From Bacillota bacterium (lineage in GTDB: Bacteria > Bacillota_I > Bacilli_A > RF39 > UBA660): 64,000 nucleotides of DNA. Positions 37,231 to 46,520 of this stretch are shown here, piece after piece (the first letter of the stretch is position 1; every line of letters begins with the position of its first letter). The DNA is taken from the NCBI GenBank assembly GCA_015059495.1, contig SVAI01000001.1, positions 923,811 through 987,810 of the forward strand, written 5' to 3'. The notes beneath the pieces were generated by a model. It did no database searches. It saw nothing but the letters and a program-made list of their open reading frames with translations, and had not been told where the DNA came from. The position numbers and the translations under genes are program-made.

Positions 37231-37641
37231 TTATTTTGGTCTTTTTGCACCGTATTTAGATCTTGCTTGTTTTCTATCTTGTACACCTTGAGTATCTAAA
37301 GTACCTCTGATTACATGATATCTAACACCGATTAAGTCTTTAACACGTCCACCACGAATTAAAACTACACTGTGTTCTTGTAAGTTGTGTCCTTCACCAG
37401 GAATGTATGTATCAACTTCTCTACCATTAGATAATCTAACACGAGCGAATTTTCTTAACGCTGAGTTTGGTTTCTTAGGTGTTCTAGTTCCTACCTTAAC
37501 ACATACACCTCTTTTTTGAGGACTAGATTGTTTAGTTTCCTTCTTTTCAATTGTATTAAAACCTACGTTTAATACTGGACTCTTACTTTTTCTAGTTTTG
37601 TTTTTTCTACCTTTTTTAACAAGTTGGTTAATTGTTGGCAT
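37231..37641 (-). CDS. rpsL: 30S ribosomal protein S12
   Basis: S12 sits in the decoding centre. The 136 residues start [16 protein letters not shown] and include the accuracy loop [11 protein letters not shown] and the [13 protein letters not shown] end. AAAGGAG precedes the ATG at 37641; the track start extends 14 codons into the leader and is wrong. A consensus promoter and a long structured leader lie upstream. Confidence 0.99.
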   Translation of the reverse strand: MPTINQLVKKGRKNKTRKSKSPVLNVGFNTIEKKETKQSSPQKRGVCVKVGTRTPKKPNSALRKFARVRLSNGREVDTYIPGEGHNLQEHSVVLIRGGRVKDLIGVRYHVIRGTLDTQGVQDRKQARSKYGAKRPK

Positions 37642-37744
37642 AAAATATACTCCTTTCCATGTCCACACATCCAGGTGTGTCAATTTCTTTTATAAATATT
37701 ATTCTACCTGCATTTGAAGTAGAATTATATCGCATTTAAAATGC
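37642..37744 (-). other. Structured 5' leader of the str operon
   Basis: From the predicted start near 37744 the roughly 100-base leader holds three stems: TTGCATTT-type GCATTT/AAATGC, ATTCTAC/GTAGAAT and ACACA/TGTGT. Leader structures that bind ribosomal proteins regulate such operons elsewhere; whether this one does so here is not known. Confidence 0.4.
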
Positions 37745-37750
37745 AAGAAT

Positions 37751-37779
37751 ACTATAACATTTATTAAATATAATGTCAA
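37751..37779 (-). promoter_or_regulatory. Promoter of the rpsL-rpsG-fusA(-tuf) operon
   Basis: Minus strand TTGACA and TATAGT are 17 bases apart with a TG extension (TGTTATAGT), the strongest-looking housekeeping promoter in the window. Confidence 0.7.
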
Positions 37780-37780
37780 C

Positions 37781-37805
37781 AAAAAAAGAAGTATTATATA
37801 CTTCT
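37781..37805 (-). terminator. Terminator after the alpha/beta hydrolase gene
   Basis: Stem AGAAGTAT / ATACTTCT with a 3-base loop and seven T residues on the minus strand. Confidence 0.75.
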
Positions 37806-37820
37806 ATATTGTAAACAATA

Positions 37821-38723
37821 TTACTTAATGAAATTTTCAATAGTTTTCCAATAATTATCATAGTCTAAAGCCTGTGCTTCAGTATGATTAGCACCTTTAA
37901 CTATGAATACTTCTTTTTGAGTATTACAATTCTTAAGTAACTCCTCTAACATATAATATGGTACAAAAGTATCTTTTGTTCCATGAATCATTAATAAAGG
38001 AATATTAGTATTAGCAACACTCTTGATTGCACTATATTGTTTAAAATTAAACTTAGCTATTAATCTAGCATACATATTACATATATCTAGCAATGGAAAT
38101 GCTGGTAAATGAAATAAATTCTTTAATTGATATTTATATTCTTCATATGGACTAGTAAATCCACAATCTTCTATGGCAAACTTAACTTCTTTAGGTAAAT
38201 CTTTATCTAAACTCATCATAACAGATGCAGCACCCATAGATATACCAAATAACACTATTTTTTTAGCACCTTGTTTCTTAACTAAATATTCACACCAAGA
38301 TTTAATATCTTCACAGTCTCTAATCCCCATAGTGATATATTTACCTTCACTCTCACCATGTCCTCTTAAATCTATTAATAAAACATTATTATTAAGTTCA
38401 TTAAACTTTTGTGCTCTATTAATCATATCAATATGAGATGAAGTAAATCCATGTACTACAATAACATAATTATGATTCTTTTTATTGTTAATTAAATAAC
38501 CTTGTAATTTCAAACCATCCCAAGACTTAATATGGACCTTTCTTTGATGATCTACTAACCACTTAGTATCATTTTCAATTCTAATAGCACCTTTAGTAAC
38601 TGCACTATTCTTATCATTATTTAAAATGAAATCCTTCTTAGCATTCCTACAAATAGCTAACCTAAATATAAAATAACCTATCAAGAATAAAATAATTATA
38701 AGTACTAATATAACGTATACCAT
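37821..38723 (-). CDS. Membrane-anchored alpha/beta hydrolase
   Basis: The 300-residue protein begins with a membrane segment (VYVILVLIIILFLIGYFIF), then an S33/BAAT-type hydrolase fold with the oxyanion region VVHGFTSSH, DLRGHGESEGKY, nucleophile elbow GISMGA, a later Asp in GTKDTFVPY and catalytic His in GANHTEA. The triad Ser, Asp, His is complete. Its substrate is unknown; the family includes acyl hydrolases and peptidases. AGGTGG precedes the ATG at 38723. It ends in a terminator next to the str promoter. Confidence 0.85.
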   Translation of the reverse strand: MVYVILVLIIILFLIGYFIFRLAICRNAKKDFILNNDKNSAVTKGAIRIENDTKWLVDHQRKVHIKSWDGLKLQGYLINNKKNHNYVIVVHGFTSSHIDMINRAQKFNELNNNVLLIDLRGHGESEGKYITMGIRDCEDIKSWCEYLVKKQGAKKIVLFGISMGAASVMMSLDKDLPKEVKFAIEDCGFTSPYEEYKYQLKNLFHLPAFPLLDICNMYARLIAKFNFKQYSAIKSVANTNIPLLMIHGTKDTFVPYYMLEELLKNCNTQKEVFIVKGANHTEAQALDYDNYWKTIENFIK

Positions 38724-38756
38724 AATTACCACCTAACCTTATTCTACTATAAAAAT

Positions 38757-38785
38757 GAAAAAAAATGAAGAAAACTCTCCATTTC
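38757..38785 (-). terminator. Terminator after the bactofilin-like gene
   Basis: An 8-bp stem with one G-U pair (AAATGGAG / CTTCATTT on the minus strand) followed by TTTTTTT. Confidence 0.65.
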
Positions 38786-38791
38786 TTTACA

Positions 38792-39850
38792 CTATTTACT
38801 TTCTTTAACTACGTATCTATAAAGTAATCCTAAACCATAAATGAATGCAAACATAGTAAATAATACACCACAATATGGTATTAATTCAATTACTTTAACT
38901 ACTAAGATACCTATTAATAAATCTACATAAATATTATCTTTTTGTTTAAATAATTTAGTATATAAGTTACTACCAATAACATAAGATACCATTATCATAG
39001 ATATCATTAAAGCTAGAATATATAATAGTATTAATATAACACCAACTACAACACCTACATTAGATATTAATAGTAACATTGAAAGTATTGGAGCAATAAC
39101 AAATAATCCTAAACCAATAAATGCTTTTTTAAATACATCCTTAACACTTAATTCGTAATCTAGCTTCTTAAATAATTTAGGGAACATTAATGCTAATACT
39201 ATAGCAGTAAATATCATAGTTAATATACTTAATAATTCATCTTTAATTCTAGTTTTAAATTCTACTTTAGTAAACTTTTCTAATACTTTATCACCAGTAG
39301 TTAACTTATCTTCATTTTTAATAATTGTTCCTTCACTAACATATAAAGTACCTTTAACATTAGCAGTATCATTAATAATTAATTGATTTGAGTAAACTCT
39401 TAAATCACCTTCAACAGTAATATTATCTAATGTAACAATAGAACCAGTAATAAATGCACTACCAGGAATATCACTCTTAATAGTAATATCATTAGCAGCT
39501 AAATATAAATCTCTAGTTATTTTAGCATCCTTACTAATAGTAATATTTCCACCAGCAGCAAATAAATCATGATCAATAGTTCCATCAACTATAATTGAAC
39601 TACCTGCTAAGAAACCATATGATACTTTACCAGATAAATTTACATCATTACCCGCTCCAAAGTATATACCATTGATTGTTGCACCAGACTTAACCTTTTC
39701 ACCAGCAGCAAATACACTGTGATTATGTTCTTCGTTATTAACAACTGCAGTATTTCCATCAGCATAGATATAATTGTCTTCGGCTTTAACACTAAAAGGT
39801 AATACCAACATTGTAATTATTAATAATAAACTAACTATTTTCTTTTTCAT
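38792..39850 (-). CDS. Exported bactofilin-like beta-helix protein with membrane domain
   Basis: The 352-residue protein has a cleavable-looking signal peptide (PFSVKAEDN), then about 130 residues of short repeats such as GIYFGAGNDVNLSGKVSYG and GNITISKDAKITRDLYLAANDITI, reminiscent of the right-handed beta-helix of bactofilins, and a C-terminal domain with four membrane segments (LLSILTMIFTAIVLALMFP onward). Bactofilins usually are cytoplasmic; here the repeats would lie outside the cell. AAGGAGACG precedes the ATG. It follows ldh with a 54-base gap. Confidence 0.75.
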   Translation of the reverse strand: MKKKIVSLLLIITMLVLPFSVKAEDNYIYADGNTAVVNNEEHNHSVFAAGEKVKSGATINGIYFGAGNDVNLSGKVSYGFLAGSSIIVDGTIDHDLFAAGGNITISKDAKITRDLYLAANDITIKSDIPGSAFITGSIVTLDNITVEGDLRVYSNQLIINDTANVKGTLYVSEGTIIKNEDKLTTGDKVLEKFTKVEFKTRIKDELLSILTMIFTAIVLALMFPKLFKKLDYELSVKDVFKKAFIGLGLFVIAPILSMLLLISNVGVVVGVILILLYILALMISMIMVSYVIGSNLYTKLFKQKDNIYVDLLIGILVVKVIELIPYCGVLFTMFAFIYGLGLLYRYVVKESK

Positions 39851-39904
39851 AACACGTCTCCTTCTTGTTATTTATATTATCACAACATTAATTTTATTAC
39901 AAAC

Positions 39905-40810
39905 TTATACTATTTTATTAATAGCATCTTTAATAGTATCTATAGACTTTTGTAACTTAGCTTCTTCAGTCCTATTTATATTAAAATATATCTTATTAAT
40001 TACTCCAGCTCTACCCAAAACTACAGGAAGTCCAACATATACATCATTTATTTGATCGTATGTACTAACAACTAGTACACTTTTTTCATCACCTAATATT
40101 GCATTAGTAATTCTAACTAAACATGATCCAATACCATATGAAGTATTACCTTTTCTATTAATAATTTCATAAGCAGCATTTCTTACTTCATCTTCTATTA
40201 CTTGTTTATCATTATCACTTAAAAAATAATTTATATTTTGTAATCCTATATTAACACTAGACCAAGCAACAAACTCTGAGTCCCCATGTTCACCAATAAC
40301 ATAACCATTAACACATTTAGCACTAATACCTAATTTATTACCTACTAAATATTTTAATCTAGCACTATCTAAAGATGTACCACTACCAATAACTTTTCTT
40401 GAAGGTAATCCACTATACTTCCATGTTATATAACTCATAACATCTAAAGGATTAGTGGCAACAATAAATACACCTTTAAAATTATTTTGCATTACTTCAT
40501 CTATAATAGTTTTAAATATCTTAGCGTTCTTATTAATTAAGTCCATTCTAGTTTCGCCAACTTTTTGATTAGCACCAGCACAAATAACACATATATCTGC
40601 ATCACTTAAATCTTTATATGTTCCACATTTAATATGTATTTTAGATGGACTATAAGGAAGGGAATGATTAAGGTCCATTACTTCACCCTTAACCCTATCC
40701 ATATCAAGATCTATTAAACAAAGTTCATCAACGTGAGTTTGTTGATTAACTAAAGCATATGCATATGACATACCAACATTACCGCAGCCAATTAATACAA
40801 CTTTGTTCAT
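39905..40810 (-). CDS. ldh: L-lactate dehydrogenase
   Basis: Ldh regenerates NAD by reducing pyruvate to L-lactate. The 301 residues start MNKVVLIGCGNVGMSYAYAL (NAD-binding), with the substrate-specificity loop NQKVGETRMD, where Gln marks lactate rather than malate dehydrogenase, and the catalytic motif GEHGDSEF. AGAGGGATATAC precedes the ATG at 40810; the track start is 11 codons too early. It may be co-transcribed with the bactofilin-like gene. Confidence 0.95.
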   Translation of the reverse strand: MNKVVLIGCGNVGMSYAYALVNQQTHVDELCLIDLDMDRVKGEVMDLNHSLPYSPSKIHIKCGTYKDLSDADICVICAGANQKVGETRMDLINKNAKIFKTIIDEVMQNNFKGVFIVATNPLDVMSYITWKYSGLPSRKVIGSGTSLDSARLKYLVGNKLGISAKCVNGYVIGEHGDSEFVAWSSVNIGLQNINYFLSDNDKQVIEDEVRNAAYEIINRKGNTSYGIGSCLVRITNAILGDEKSVLVVSTYDQINDVYVGLPVVLGRAGVINKIYFNINRTEEAKLQKSIDTIKDAINKIV

Positions 40811-40841
40811 GTATATCCCTCTATTCTTCTTACAATTATAC

Positions 40842-40875
40842 AAAAAAAATACTAAATAGTAAATCTATTTAGTAT
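40842..40875 (-). terminator. Terminator after gene 40882-41655
   Basis: An 11-bp stem ATACTAAATAG / CTATTTAGTAT followed by eight T residues on the minus strand. Confidence 0.85.
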
Positions 40876-40881
40876 TAATTA

Positions 40882-41655
40882 TTATTTTAAAAAGCGTTTA
40901 TCACAAGAAGTAGGAACTAATTTCTTCTTAAAATTATAAATATCATTTTCTAAATAAGCTTTATCAATTAAATCAGTATAAATACCTCCCATAAGTTCTC
41001 TACTTGGATTAGTATGAATTAAACCATTAATATCATTTAATGATTTTTTAGCATCTTGAAATAAAGCACTTAAAACAGATACTCTAACACTATCAGCTGT
41101 ATATAAATGTGCATCCATAAAATGTTCATCTACTTGATAAACACTATCAGCTATGATTGATAGTGGATTAGAAGTATAAAAATCTACATATTTTTTATGT
41201 TCTTCTAAAAATTCAATATACTTATCTTTTCTTTCTGTAGCGCCAATAATTGGATCATCAGATAAAGTATGTTTAACACTAACAGTAGGTAAATAAGGAT
41301 AAACACCATCACTAAAAATAGTATCTCCATTAGCAGTACATAAACCACTTTGAATATTTTCACTAGTATTATCCACTCTGAAATTCATAATTAATCCAGA
41401 TGCCATTTCCATAACTTGTCCATTACCTATATATTTAACAATAAATACTAAGTTACGATACATACTATTAACTGAAGCAGATTCTTTACTAAAAGAATCA
41501 ACTAATGATAAATATGGAAAATAACTATATCCAAATTTATAACTAGGATAATATATAGAATCTTTACTAATACCAATTATATCTCCTACTTTAATACTAC
41601 TTACTGTTTTACTTTTATCTAATGAATTTTCTAAATCAATATCCTCTTTATCCAT
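40882..41655 (-). CDS. Hypothetical protein
   Basis: I do not recognise this 257-residue soluble protein. It has VKVGDIIGIS-like IKVGDIIGISKDSIYY, a SYFPYLSLVDSFSKES stretch and ILYSDG-like NGDTIFSDGVYPYLPT, no membrane segment and no signal. AAGGAGG is close to the ATG at 41655, so the longer track start is rejected. It has its own terminator and sits between ldh and the P-type ATPase. Confidence 0.65.
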   Translation of the reverse strand: MDKEDIDLENSLDKSKTVSSIKVGDIIGISKDSIYYPSYKFGYSYFPYLSLVDSFSKESASVNSMYRNLVFIVKYIGNGQVMEMASGLIMNFRVDNTSENIQSGLCTANGDTIFSDGVYPYLPTVSVKHTLSDDPIIGATERKDKYIEFLEEHKKYVDFYTSNPLSIIADSVYQVDEHFMDAHLYTADSVRVSVLSALFQDAKKSLNDINGLIHTNPSRELMGGIYTDLIDKAYLENDIYNFKKKLVPTSCDKRFLK

Positions 41656-41728
41656 AATATAATCCTCCTTCAAAAGATAAGTATTATTATAATTAAAAGG
41701 CACAAATATGTCAAACATAATTTTGATA

Positions 41729-41755
41729 TAAAAAACTAAGTATTTCTACTTAGTT
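41729..41755 (-). terminator. Terminator after the P-type ATPase gene
   Basis: Stem AACTAAGTA / TACTTAGTT with loop TTTC, then TTTTTTAT on the minus strand. Confidence 0.8.
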
Positions 41756-44113
41756 TACTTTATAAATATCTGATTCTACCTTAATTGAATCATCATAATG
41801 ATTAAATATTTTTGTAATAACAAAATTTAATAACTTATATACATAGAATGAATCTAAAGTTAATACAAATATAATTAATGCACTAACACTATTTATTGGT
41901 TGTAATTCAAATAATGATGTTTGGAAGAACATACAATATAAGAATCCAAATAACATAGTAAAGAATAATGCACCTCTATATAAATTAAGTGGATAACATA
42001 TCTTAAATAAGTAATATAAACCAATAATAGTAGTTATAATAACACACATAGTACTTTGTAATTCATAAGGTATATTAAATAATGCAGAGAAAGCACTAAC
42101 TAATATAACATTAAATACTACAGTTAAAGCAGTTGGTAAACTTCTAGCAAAGACTTTAAATAAGAAATTACCTTTAACCAAATTATTATTAGATTCCAAT
42201 GCTAATATAAATGATGGAGCACCAATAGTAAATGTAGTAATAAATGTCATATGGATTGGTACAAAGAAATACTTTTGAAATGATATTATACTAAATATAA
42301 TTAACATAATAGTAAATAATGTTTTATATAGTAATAATGATGCACTTCTTTCTACATTATTAATTGTTTGTCTACCTTCAGCAACTACTCTAGGTAATGA
42401 ATTAAAATCATCATCTAATAATATTAATTGCGATACATTTCTAGCAGCATCAGTACCACTCTTAATAGATATTGCACAATCACTTTCTTTTAAAGCAAGA
42501 ACATCGTTAACACCGTCTCCAGTCATTGCAACAACATGTCCTTGTTTCTTCAAATACTTAATAATAAATTTCTTTTGTTCTGGTTTAACTCTACCAAATA
42601 CTTGATATTCATCAATAACATTTTTTAATTCTTTATCATCTAAATTACCAATATCAATACCTTTAATATCTTCTAAACCAACCTTCTTAGCTATAGACAT
42701 AACAGTTTTAACATTATCTCCTGATATAATCTTAACTAATACATTATTATCTCTAAAATAATCTAAAGTCTTTTTAGCACTAGGTCTAATAACATCTTCA
42801 ATTAAAACATAACCTACTTCTTTAATATTAGTTAAAGATTCATCTAACTTACCATCTTTATATCCTAAAGCTAATACTCTATAATCTTCAACATATTTAT
42901 CCATTTCTTTATTATAGTTACTTTTTAATACTATATCAGGAGCACCTAGATATAAACTATAATTATCAAATTCAATAGCACTAAATTTTCTATCTGAAGA
43001 GAAATCTATTCTATTAGATACTTCTAACTTATTACCTTTAAAATAATCCTTTAACGCTAACATAGTTTGATTAGAATCTTCACTAGCTAATGTATAATCA
43101 GCAAAATAATCTTCTACTTCTTCTTGATTATAATTATTAGAATTAATAATCTTAACTACTTTCATTCTACCTTCAGTTAATGTACCAGTTTTATCTAAAC
43201 ATATCGCATCAACTCTAGCTAGTATTTCAATCGCATATAATTCTTGTACTAAAACATGTACTCTATAAAGTTTAATAATACCTACAGCCATAACTGATGA
43301 TGTTAAAAGAATTAAACCTTCAGGTATCATACCTATTAATGATGCTACCGTAGTAAATATTGAATTAGGTAAATCATAATCAATTAAATATTGATTAATA
43401 ACCATAACTATACCTATAGGTATAATCATAATAGATAATACCTTTAACATCTTAGTAAAACTCTTCATAACAATTGAATTAACTTCTTTTTTATATTTAG
43501 CTTCACTACTTATTTTAGATACATAATTATCTTTACCTACATGAATAACTTGAGCAATAGCTTTACCAGATACAATAAATGAACCAGATAATAACTGATC
43601 ACCCTTTTTCTTCTTTATCGCATTACTCTCACCAGTAATTAATGATTCATTAACTTCTATTTCACCATCAAGTACAACTGAATCAGATACTATTTGATGT
43701 CCTAGTGATAACTTAATAATATCATCCATTACAATTTGATCTAGAGGTAATTCAACTACCTTACCATCTCTTAATACTTCTGCTTTATTTTCAGATACTA
43801 CACTTAACTTATCAATAATTTTTTTAGATATAATTTCTTCAATAATACTTATTATTGAGTTAACTATAATAACACCCATAAATAAGCAATTCTTTAATCC
43901 ATAAAATAAATTACCTTTAATTAAACTAGCAGTAAATACTGCAGCTCCTAACATTAAGTTTAAAAAGTTAAAGTATGTAAAAAAGTTATCTCTTATGATT
44001 TGTCCTATAGTCTTTGTTTTAGGTGCATCATCATAATTTACTAACCCTGCTCTAACTCTACTCTCAACTTGAGAAGCACTTAACCCTGTGTTTATATCTA
44101 CATTCTTTTCCAT
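41750..44113 (-). CDS. P-type cation ATPase, CtpE-like
   Basis: The 787-residue pump has the actuator motif LITGESNAI, phosphorylation site CLDKTGTLTEG, hinge GDGVNDVLALKESD and about ten membrane segments. The helix 4 motif MIPEGLILLTSS (PEGL) is typical of the CtpE-like calcium pumps of Gram-positive bacteria rather than heavy-metal pumps (CPC/SPC), and no N-terminal metal-binding domain is present. Calcium is the most likely ion, by analogy. The ATG at 44113 follows AGGTGTTTG. A promoter lies upstream; the terminator overlaps its stop codon. Confidence 0.87.
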   Translation of the reverse strand: MEKNVDINTGLSASQVESRVRAGLVNYDDAPKTKTIGQIIRDNFFTYFNFLNLMLGAAVFTASLIKGNLFYGLKNCLFMGVIIVNSIISIIEEIISKKIIDKLSVVSENKAEVLRDGKVVELPLDQIVMDDIIKLSLGHQIVSDSVVLDGEIEVNESLITGESNAIKKKKGDQLLSGSFIVSGKAIAQVIHVGKDNYVSKISSEAKYKKEVNSIVMKSFTKMLKVLSIMIIPIGIVMVINQYLIDYDLPNSIFTTVASLIGMIPEGLILLTSSVMAVGIIKLYRVHVLVQELYAIEILARVDAICLDKTGTLTEGRMKVVKIINSNNYNQEEVEDYFADYTLASEDSNQTMLALKDYFKGNKLEVSNRIDFSSDRKFSAIEFDNYSLYLGAPDIVLKSNYNKEMDKYVEDYRVLALGYKDGKLDESLTNIKEVGYVLIEDVIRPSAKKTLDYFRDNNVLVKIISGDNVKTVMSIAKKVGLEDIKGIDIGNLDDKELKNVIDEYQVFGRVKPEQKKFIIKYLKKQGHVVAMTGDGVNDVLALKESDCAISIKSGTDAARNVSQLILLDDDFNSLPRVVAEGRQTINNVERSASLLLYKTLFTIMLIIFSIISFQKYFFVPIHMTFITTFTIGAPSFILALESNNNLVKGNFLFKVFARSLPTALTVVFNVILVSAFSALFNIPYELQSTMCVIITTIIGLYYLFKICYPLNLYRGALFFTMLFGFLYCMFFQTSLFELQPINSVSALIIFVLTLDSFYVYKLLNFVITKIFNHYDDSIKVESDIYKVN

Positions 44114-44132
44114 AACAAACACCTACTAATCT

Positions 44133-44162
44133 AGTATAATAATACCACAAAATAATAGTCAA
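44133..44162 (-). promoter_or_regulatory. Promoter of the P-type ATPase gene
   Basis: Minus strand TTGACT and TATACT are 18 bases apart, close to the gene start. Confidence 0.45.
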
Positions 44163-44195
44163 ATTAAGACTTATAAAGATACTATACATAATTAA

Positions 44196-44225
44196 TTGTA
44201 AAATAACTCTTAATTATGATAAGAT
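44196..44225 (+). promoter_or_regulatory. Promoter of the GT-C gene
   Basis: TTGTAA and TAAGAT are 18 bases apart with a TG extension (TGATAAGAT), 20 bases before the ATG. Confidence 0.45.
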
Positions 44226-44245
44226 ATTAAAGTCAGGAGGATAAC

Positions 44246-45583
44246 ATGAAAAAGTTATTTAACATTCTAACTTATATAGTATTAGTATTAATAGTTTTAT
44301 CGTTTTTATTTACTAATAATTTATTACTTGGACTACTAGCAATAGTAATAAGTTATTTTATAGCTAAAGATAAAAGAATTAATAACTTTACTTTATTTAT
44401 TATAATAATATCTTTAATAATAAGGATGTTAACAATTATATTAATGAATATACCTCAAGTAACAGATTATTATTTAATAAATGAAGCAGCAATGAAATTT
44501 GCTAACAATGATTTATCATTTGTTAATGATTCATACTTTTCTATGTGGCCTTATCAATTAGGATTCACATTATATGAAGGTCTAATATATAAAATAATAC
44601 CTAATATATGGGTATTAAAAATATTAAATATAATTTATTCAACTTTAACAGTATTATTAATCTATAAGATATCTAAAAAATTTACTACTGAAAGAGCATC
44701 CCGTATGGTATCACTTCTATATATGATACTTCCTCTTCCATTACTTTTAAATATAACTTTAAATAATCATATCTTATCAGGATTATTAATATTAGATGCT
44801 ACAACATTCCTAATTAAAAAGAAAACCAAAAAACAAGATTATATAATTGCATCCATTTTAATAGCTCTAGCTAATATAATTAGACCAGAATCAATTATTA
44901 TAGTATTCTCTCTATTTATATTCTTACTTATTAAAACAAAAAAGAAAACATTTAAAACTAATGCAATTAATTATCTAATATTTATAGTTATATATCTAAT
45001 AATAACTATTGGCACATCAAAACTATTAATACTAACTAATTTTAATAAAGATGGATTAACAAATACTAATCCAACATGGAAGTTTGTTTTAGGAACTAAT
45101 CATGAAACATGTGGACATTATTCATATGAAGATGAAGTTAACATATTAGGTAATAAAGAACTACAACTAGAAACAATAAAAGAAAGAGTTAGTGATCCAG
45201 TTAAACTAGCATCACTTGCAACATGCAAAATAAATAACTACTGGACCCTAAGTGATTTTGATACAGCTAATGAATCATACAATAATAAGAAAATATTTAA
45301 TATAGATTTTAATTATATTAAAAAACAAGTTATATCTATTAATTCTGTTATCTATTTAACCACATTACTAATGGCAATTATAGGTATAATTAAATATAGA
45401 AAGGATATGTACAAAAATAATTCTATATTATTTGTTATTATGATGGTAGTAACATTCTTTGTATATTTATTAATTGAAATACAAGCTAGATATACATACT
45501 TTAATATAATATCTATATTTATAATTTCATCATATGGATATGAATATATATTTAAATTAATAGATAAGAAAAAAGAAGACTAA
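44246..45583 (+). CDS. GT-C fold membrane glycosyltransferase-like protein
   Basis: The 445-residue protein has about ten to eleven membrane segments and a large first extracytoplasmic loop that starts with the acidic motif QVTDYYLINEAA, as in ArnT/PMT-type enzymes that use polyprenyl-phosphate sugars. Other segments such as IIRPESIIIVFS and a Cys-containing loop NHETCGHYSYED are not diagnostic. It likely modifies a cell-surface polymer or lipid. AGGAGG precedes the ATG. It ends in a bidirectional terminator shared with the next gene. Confidence 0.75.
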   Translation: MKKLFNILTYIVLVLIVLSFLFTNNLLLGLLAIVISYFIAKDKRINNFTLFIIIISLIIRMLTIILMNIPQVTDYYLINEAAMKFANNDLSFVNDSYFSMWPYQLGFTLYEGLIYKIIPNIWVLKILNIIYSTLTVLLIYKISKKFTTERASRMVSLLYMILPLPLLLNITLNNHILSGLLILDATTFLIKKKTKKQDYIIASILIALANIIRPESIIIVFSLFIFLLIKTKKKTFKTNAINYLIFIVIYLIITIGTSKLLILTNFNKDGLTNTNPTWKFVLGTNHETCGHYSYEDEVNILGNKELQLETIKERVSDPVKLASLATCKINNYWTLSDFDTANESYNNKKIFNIDFNYIKKQVISINSVIYLTTLLMAIIGIIKYRKDMYKNNSILFVIMMVVTFFVYLLIEIQARYTYFNIISIFIISSYGYEYIFKLIDKKKED

Positions 45584-45598
45584 TGTCTTCTTTTATTT
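45571..45598. terminator. Bidirectional terminator between GT-C gene and gene 45593-46357
   Basis: AAAAGAAGAC / GTCTTCTTTT stem with loop TAAT overlaps both stop codons. Confidence 0.8.
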
Positions 45599-46357
45599 TT
45601 CTCTTATGCTTGGTATATCACTAAATTCCGATAACTGAAGTTGTCTTGTATAATTTTTTTGACCATTTAATTCATATCCATAAATTCCATCTTTTGGCCA
45701 TTCATTAGCATTCCATATTAATGGACCAATTTCTGGATTATAACCAGAACAACATAATATACATTCTAACATTAATTTTCTAAGCTCAGTATATCTACAA
45801 TAATAATAAATTATTTCATTAGTATGTTTATCTAAATATTCTTCAGTAGATAATTTCTTATATTGAGTTAAATATCTTCTTCTTATAAATGTTTTAACTT
45901 CAGGAGATATAATTGATTTATCACCATATATAGATTCTAATTTTTTATCAATAATATCTTGTAATATACCCTTTATATATTCTAAATATAATCTATCATT
46001 TTCAATATTCAACTCTAACAATTTATTATGCTGAAAATTATAATTTCTTTGTTGTGCATATTCATTTAATAAATAATAAAACAATTCTAATCCTTTTTTA
46101 TCATATTTAAAGATAGGCGCAAATACCCTACATTTATCCTTAAAAGGATAACCAGCAATATAAAACATACCATCTTTATCTATACCAGGATTATAATTAC
46201 CTAAATAAGACTTTGCTTCATTTTTATTAATATTCATAGTAGCCAAATCAAGAGTTGAGATATCTTCAAAATCTAATTTTAATTTATTACCTACAGGTAT
46301 AAACAAAGAGGTACTATAATCAATGTTACCATTCATTAAATAATACCTTTTTTGCAT
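45593..46357 (-). CDS. Hypothetical protein
   Basis: I do not recognise this 254-residue soluble protein. It is rich in Tyr and Leu, with YLGNYNPGIDKDGMFYIAGY and a C-terminal QKNYTRQLQLSEFSDIPSIREK; no membrane or signal segment is seen. A perfect TTGACA-17-TATAAT promoter lies about 85 bases upstream, so expression should be strong. It shares a 20-base promoter sequence with the PlsC-like gene at 49411-50391. Confidence 0.6.
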   Translation of the reverse strand: MQKRYYLMNGNIDYSTSLFIPVGNKLKLDFEDISTLDLATMNINKNEAKSYLGNYNPGIDKDGMFYIAGYPFKDKCRVFAPIFKYDKKGLELFYYLLNEYAQQRNYNFQHNKLLELNIENDRLYLEYIKGILQDIIDKKLESIYGDKSIISPEVKTFIRRRYLTQYKKLSTEEYLDKHTNEIIYYYCRYTELRKLMLECILCCSGYNPEIGPLIWNANEWPKDGIYGYELNGQKNYTRQLQLSEFSDIPSIREK

Positions 46358-46447
46358 AATTAATACCTAATAATTATCGAATATCTCTTGGATAACCTAC
46401 TTTTCTTTCCATATTCTTCATATTTAATTTCCACTAAATATAACAAA

Positions 46448-46476
46448 ATTATACCACACATTTATTTGTATGTCAA
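46448..46476 (-). promoter_or_regulatory. Consensus promoter of gene 45593-46357
   Basis: Minus strand TTGACA and TATAAT are exactly 17 bases apart with a TG extension. The sequence TATGTCAAATTTGATACACA (plus strand, 46469-46488) that covers and extends upstream of the -35 is repeated at 50439-50458. Confidence 0.75.
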
Positions 46477-46493
46477 ATTTGATACACAAAACA

Positions 46494-46520
46494 AAAAGAA
46501 AAGATCTATTTCTTTTCTTT
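46494..46520 (-). terminator. Terminator of gene 46506-47438
   Basis: Stem AAAGAAAAG / CTTTTCTTT with an 8-base loop, ending in TTTTTGTTTT on the minus strand. Confidence 0.7.
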
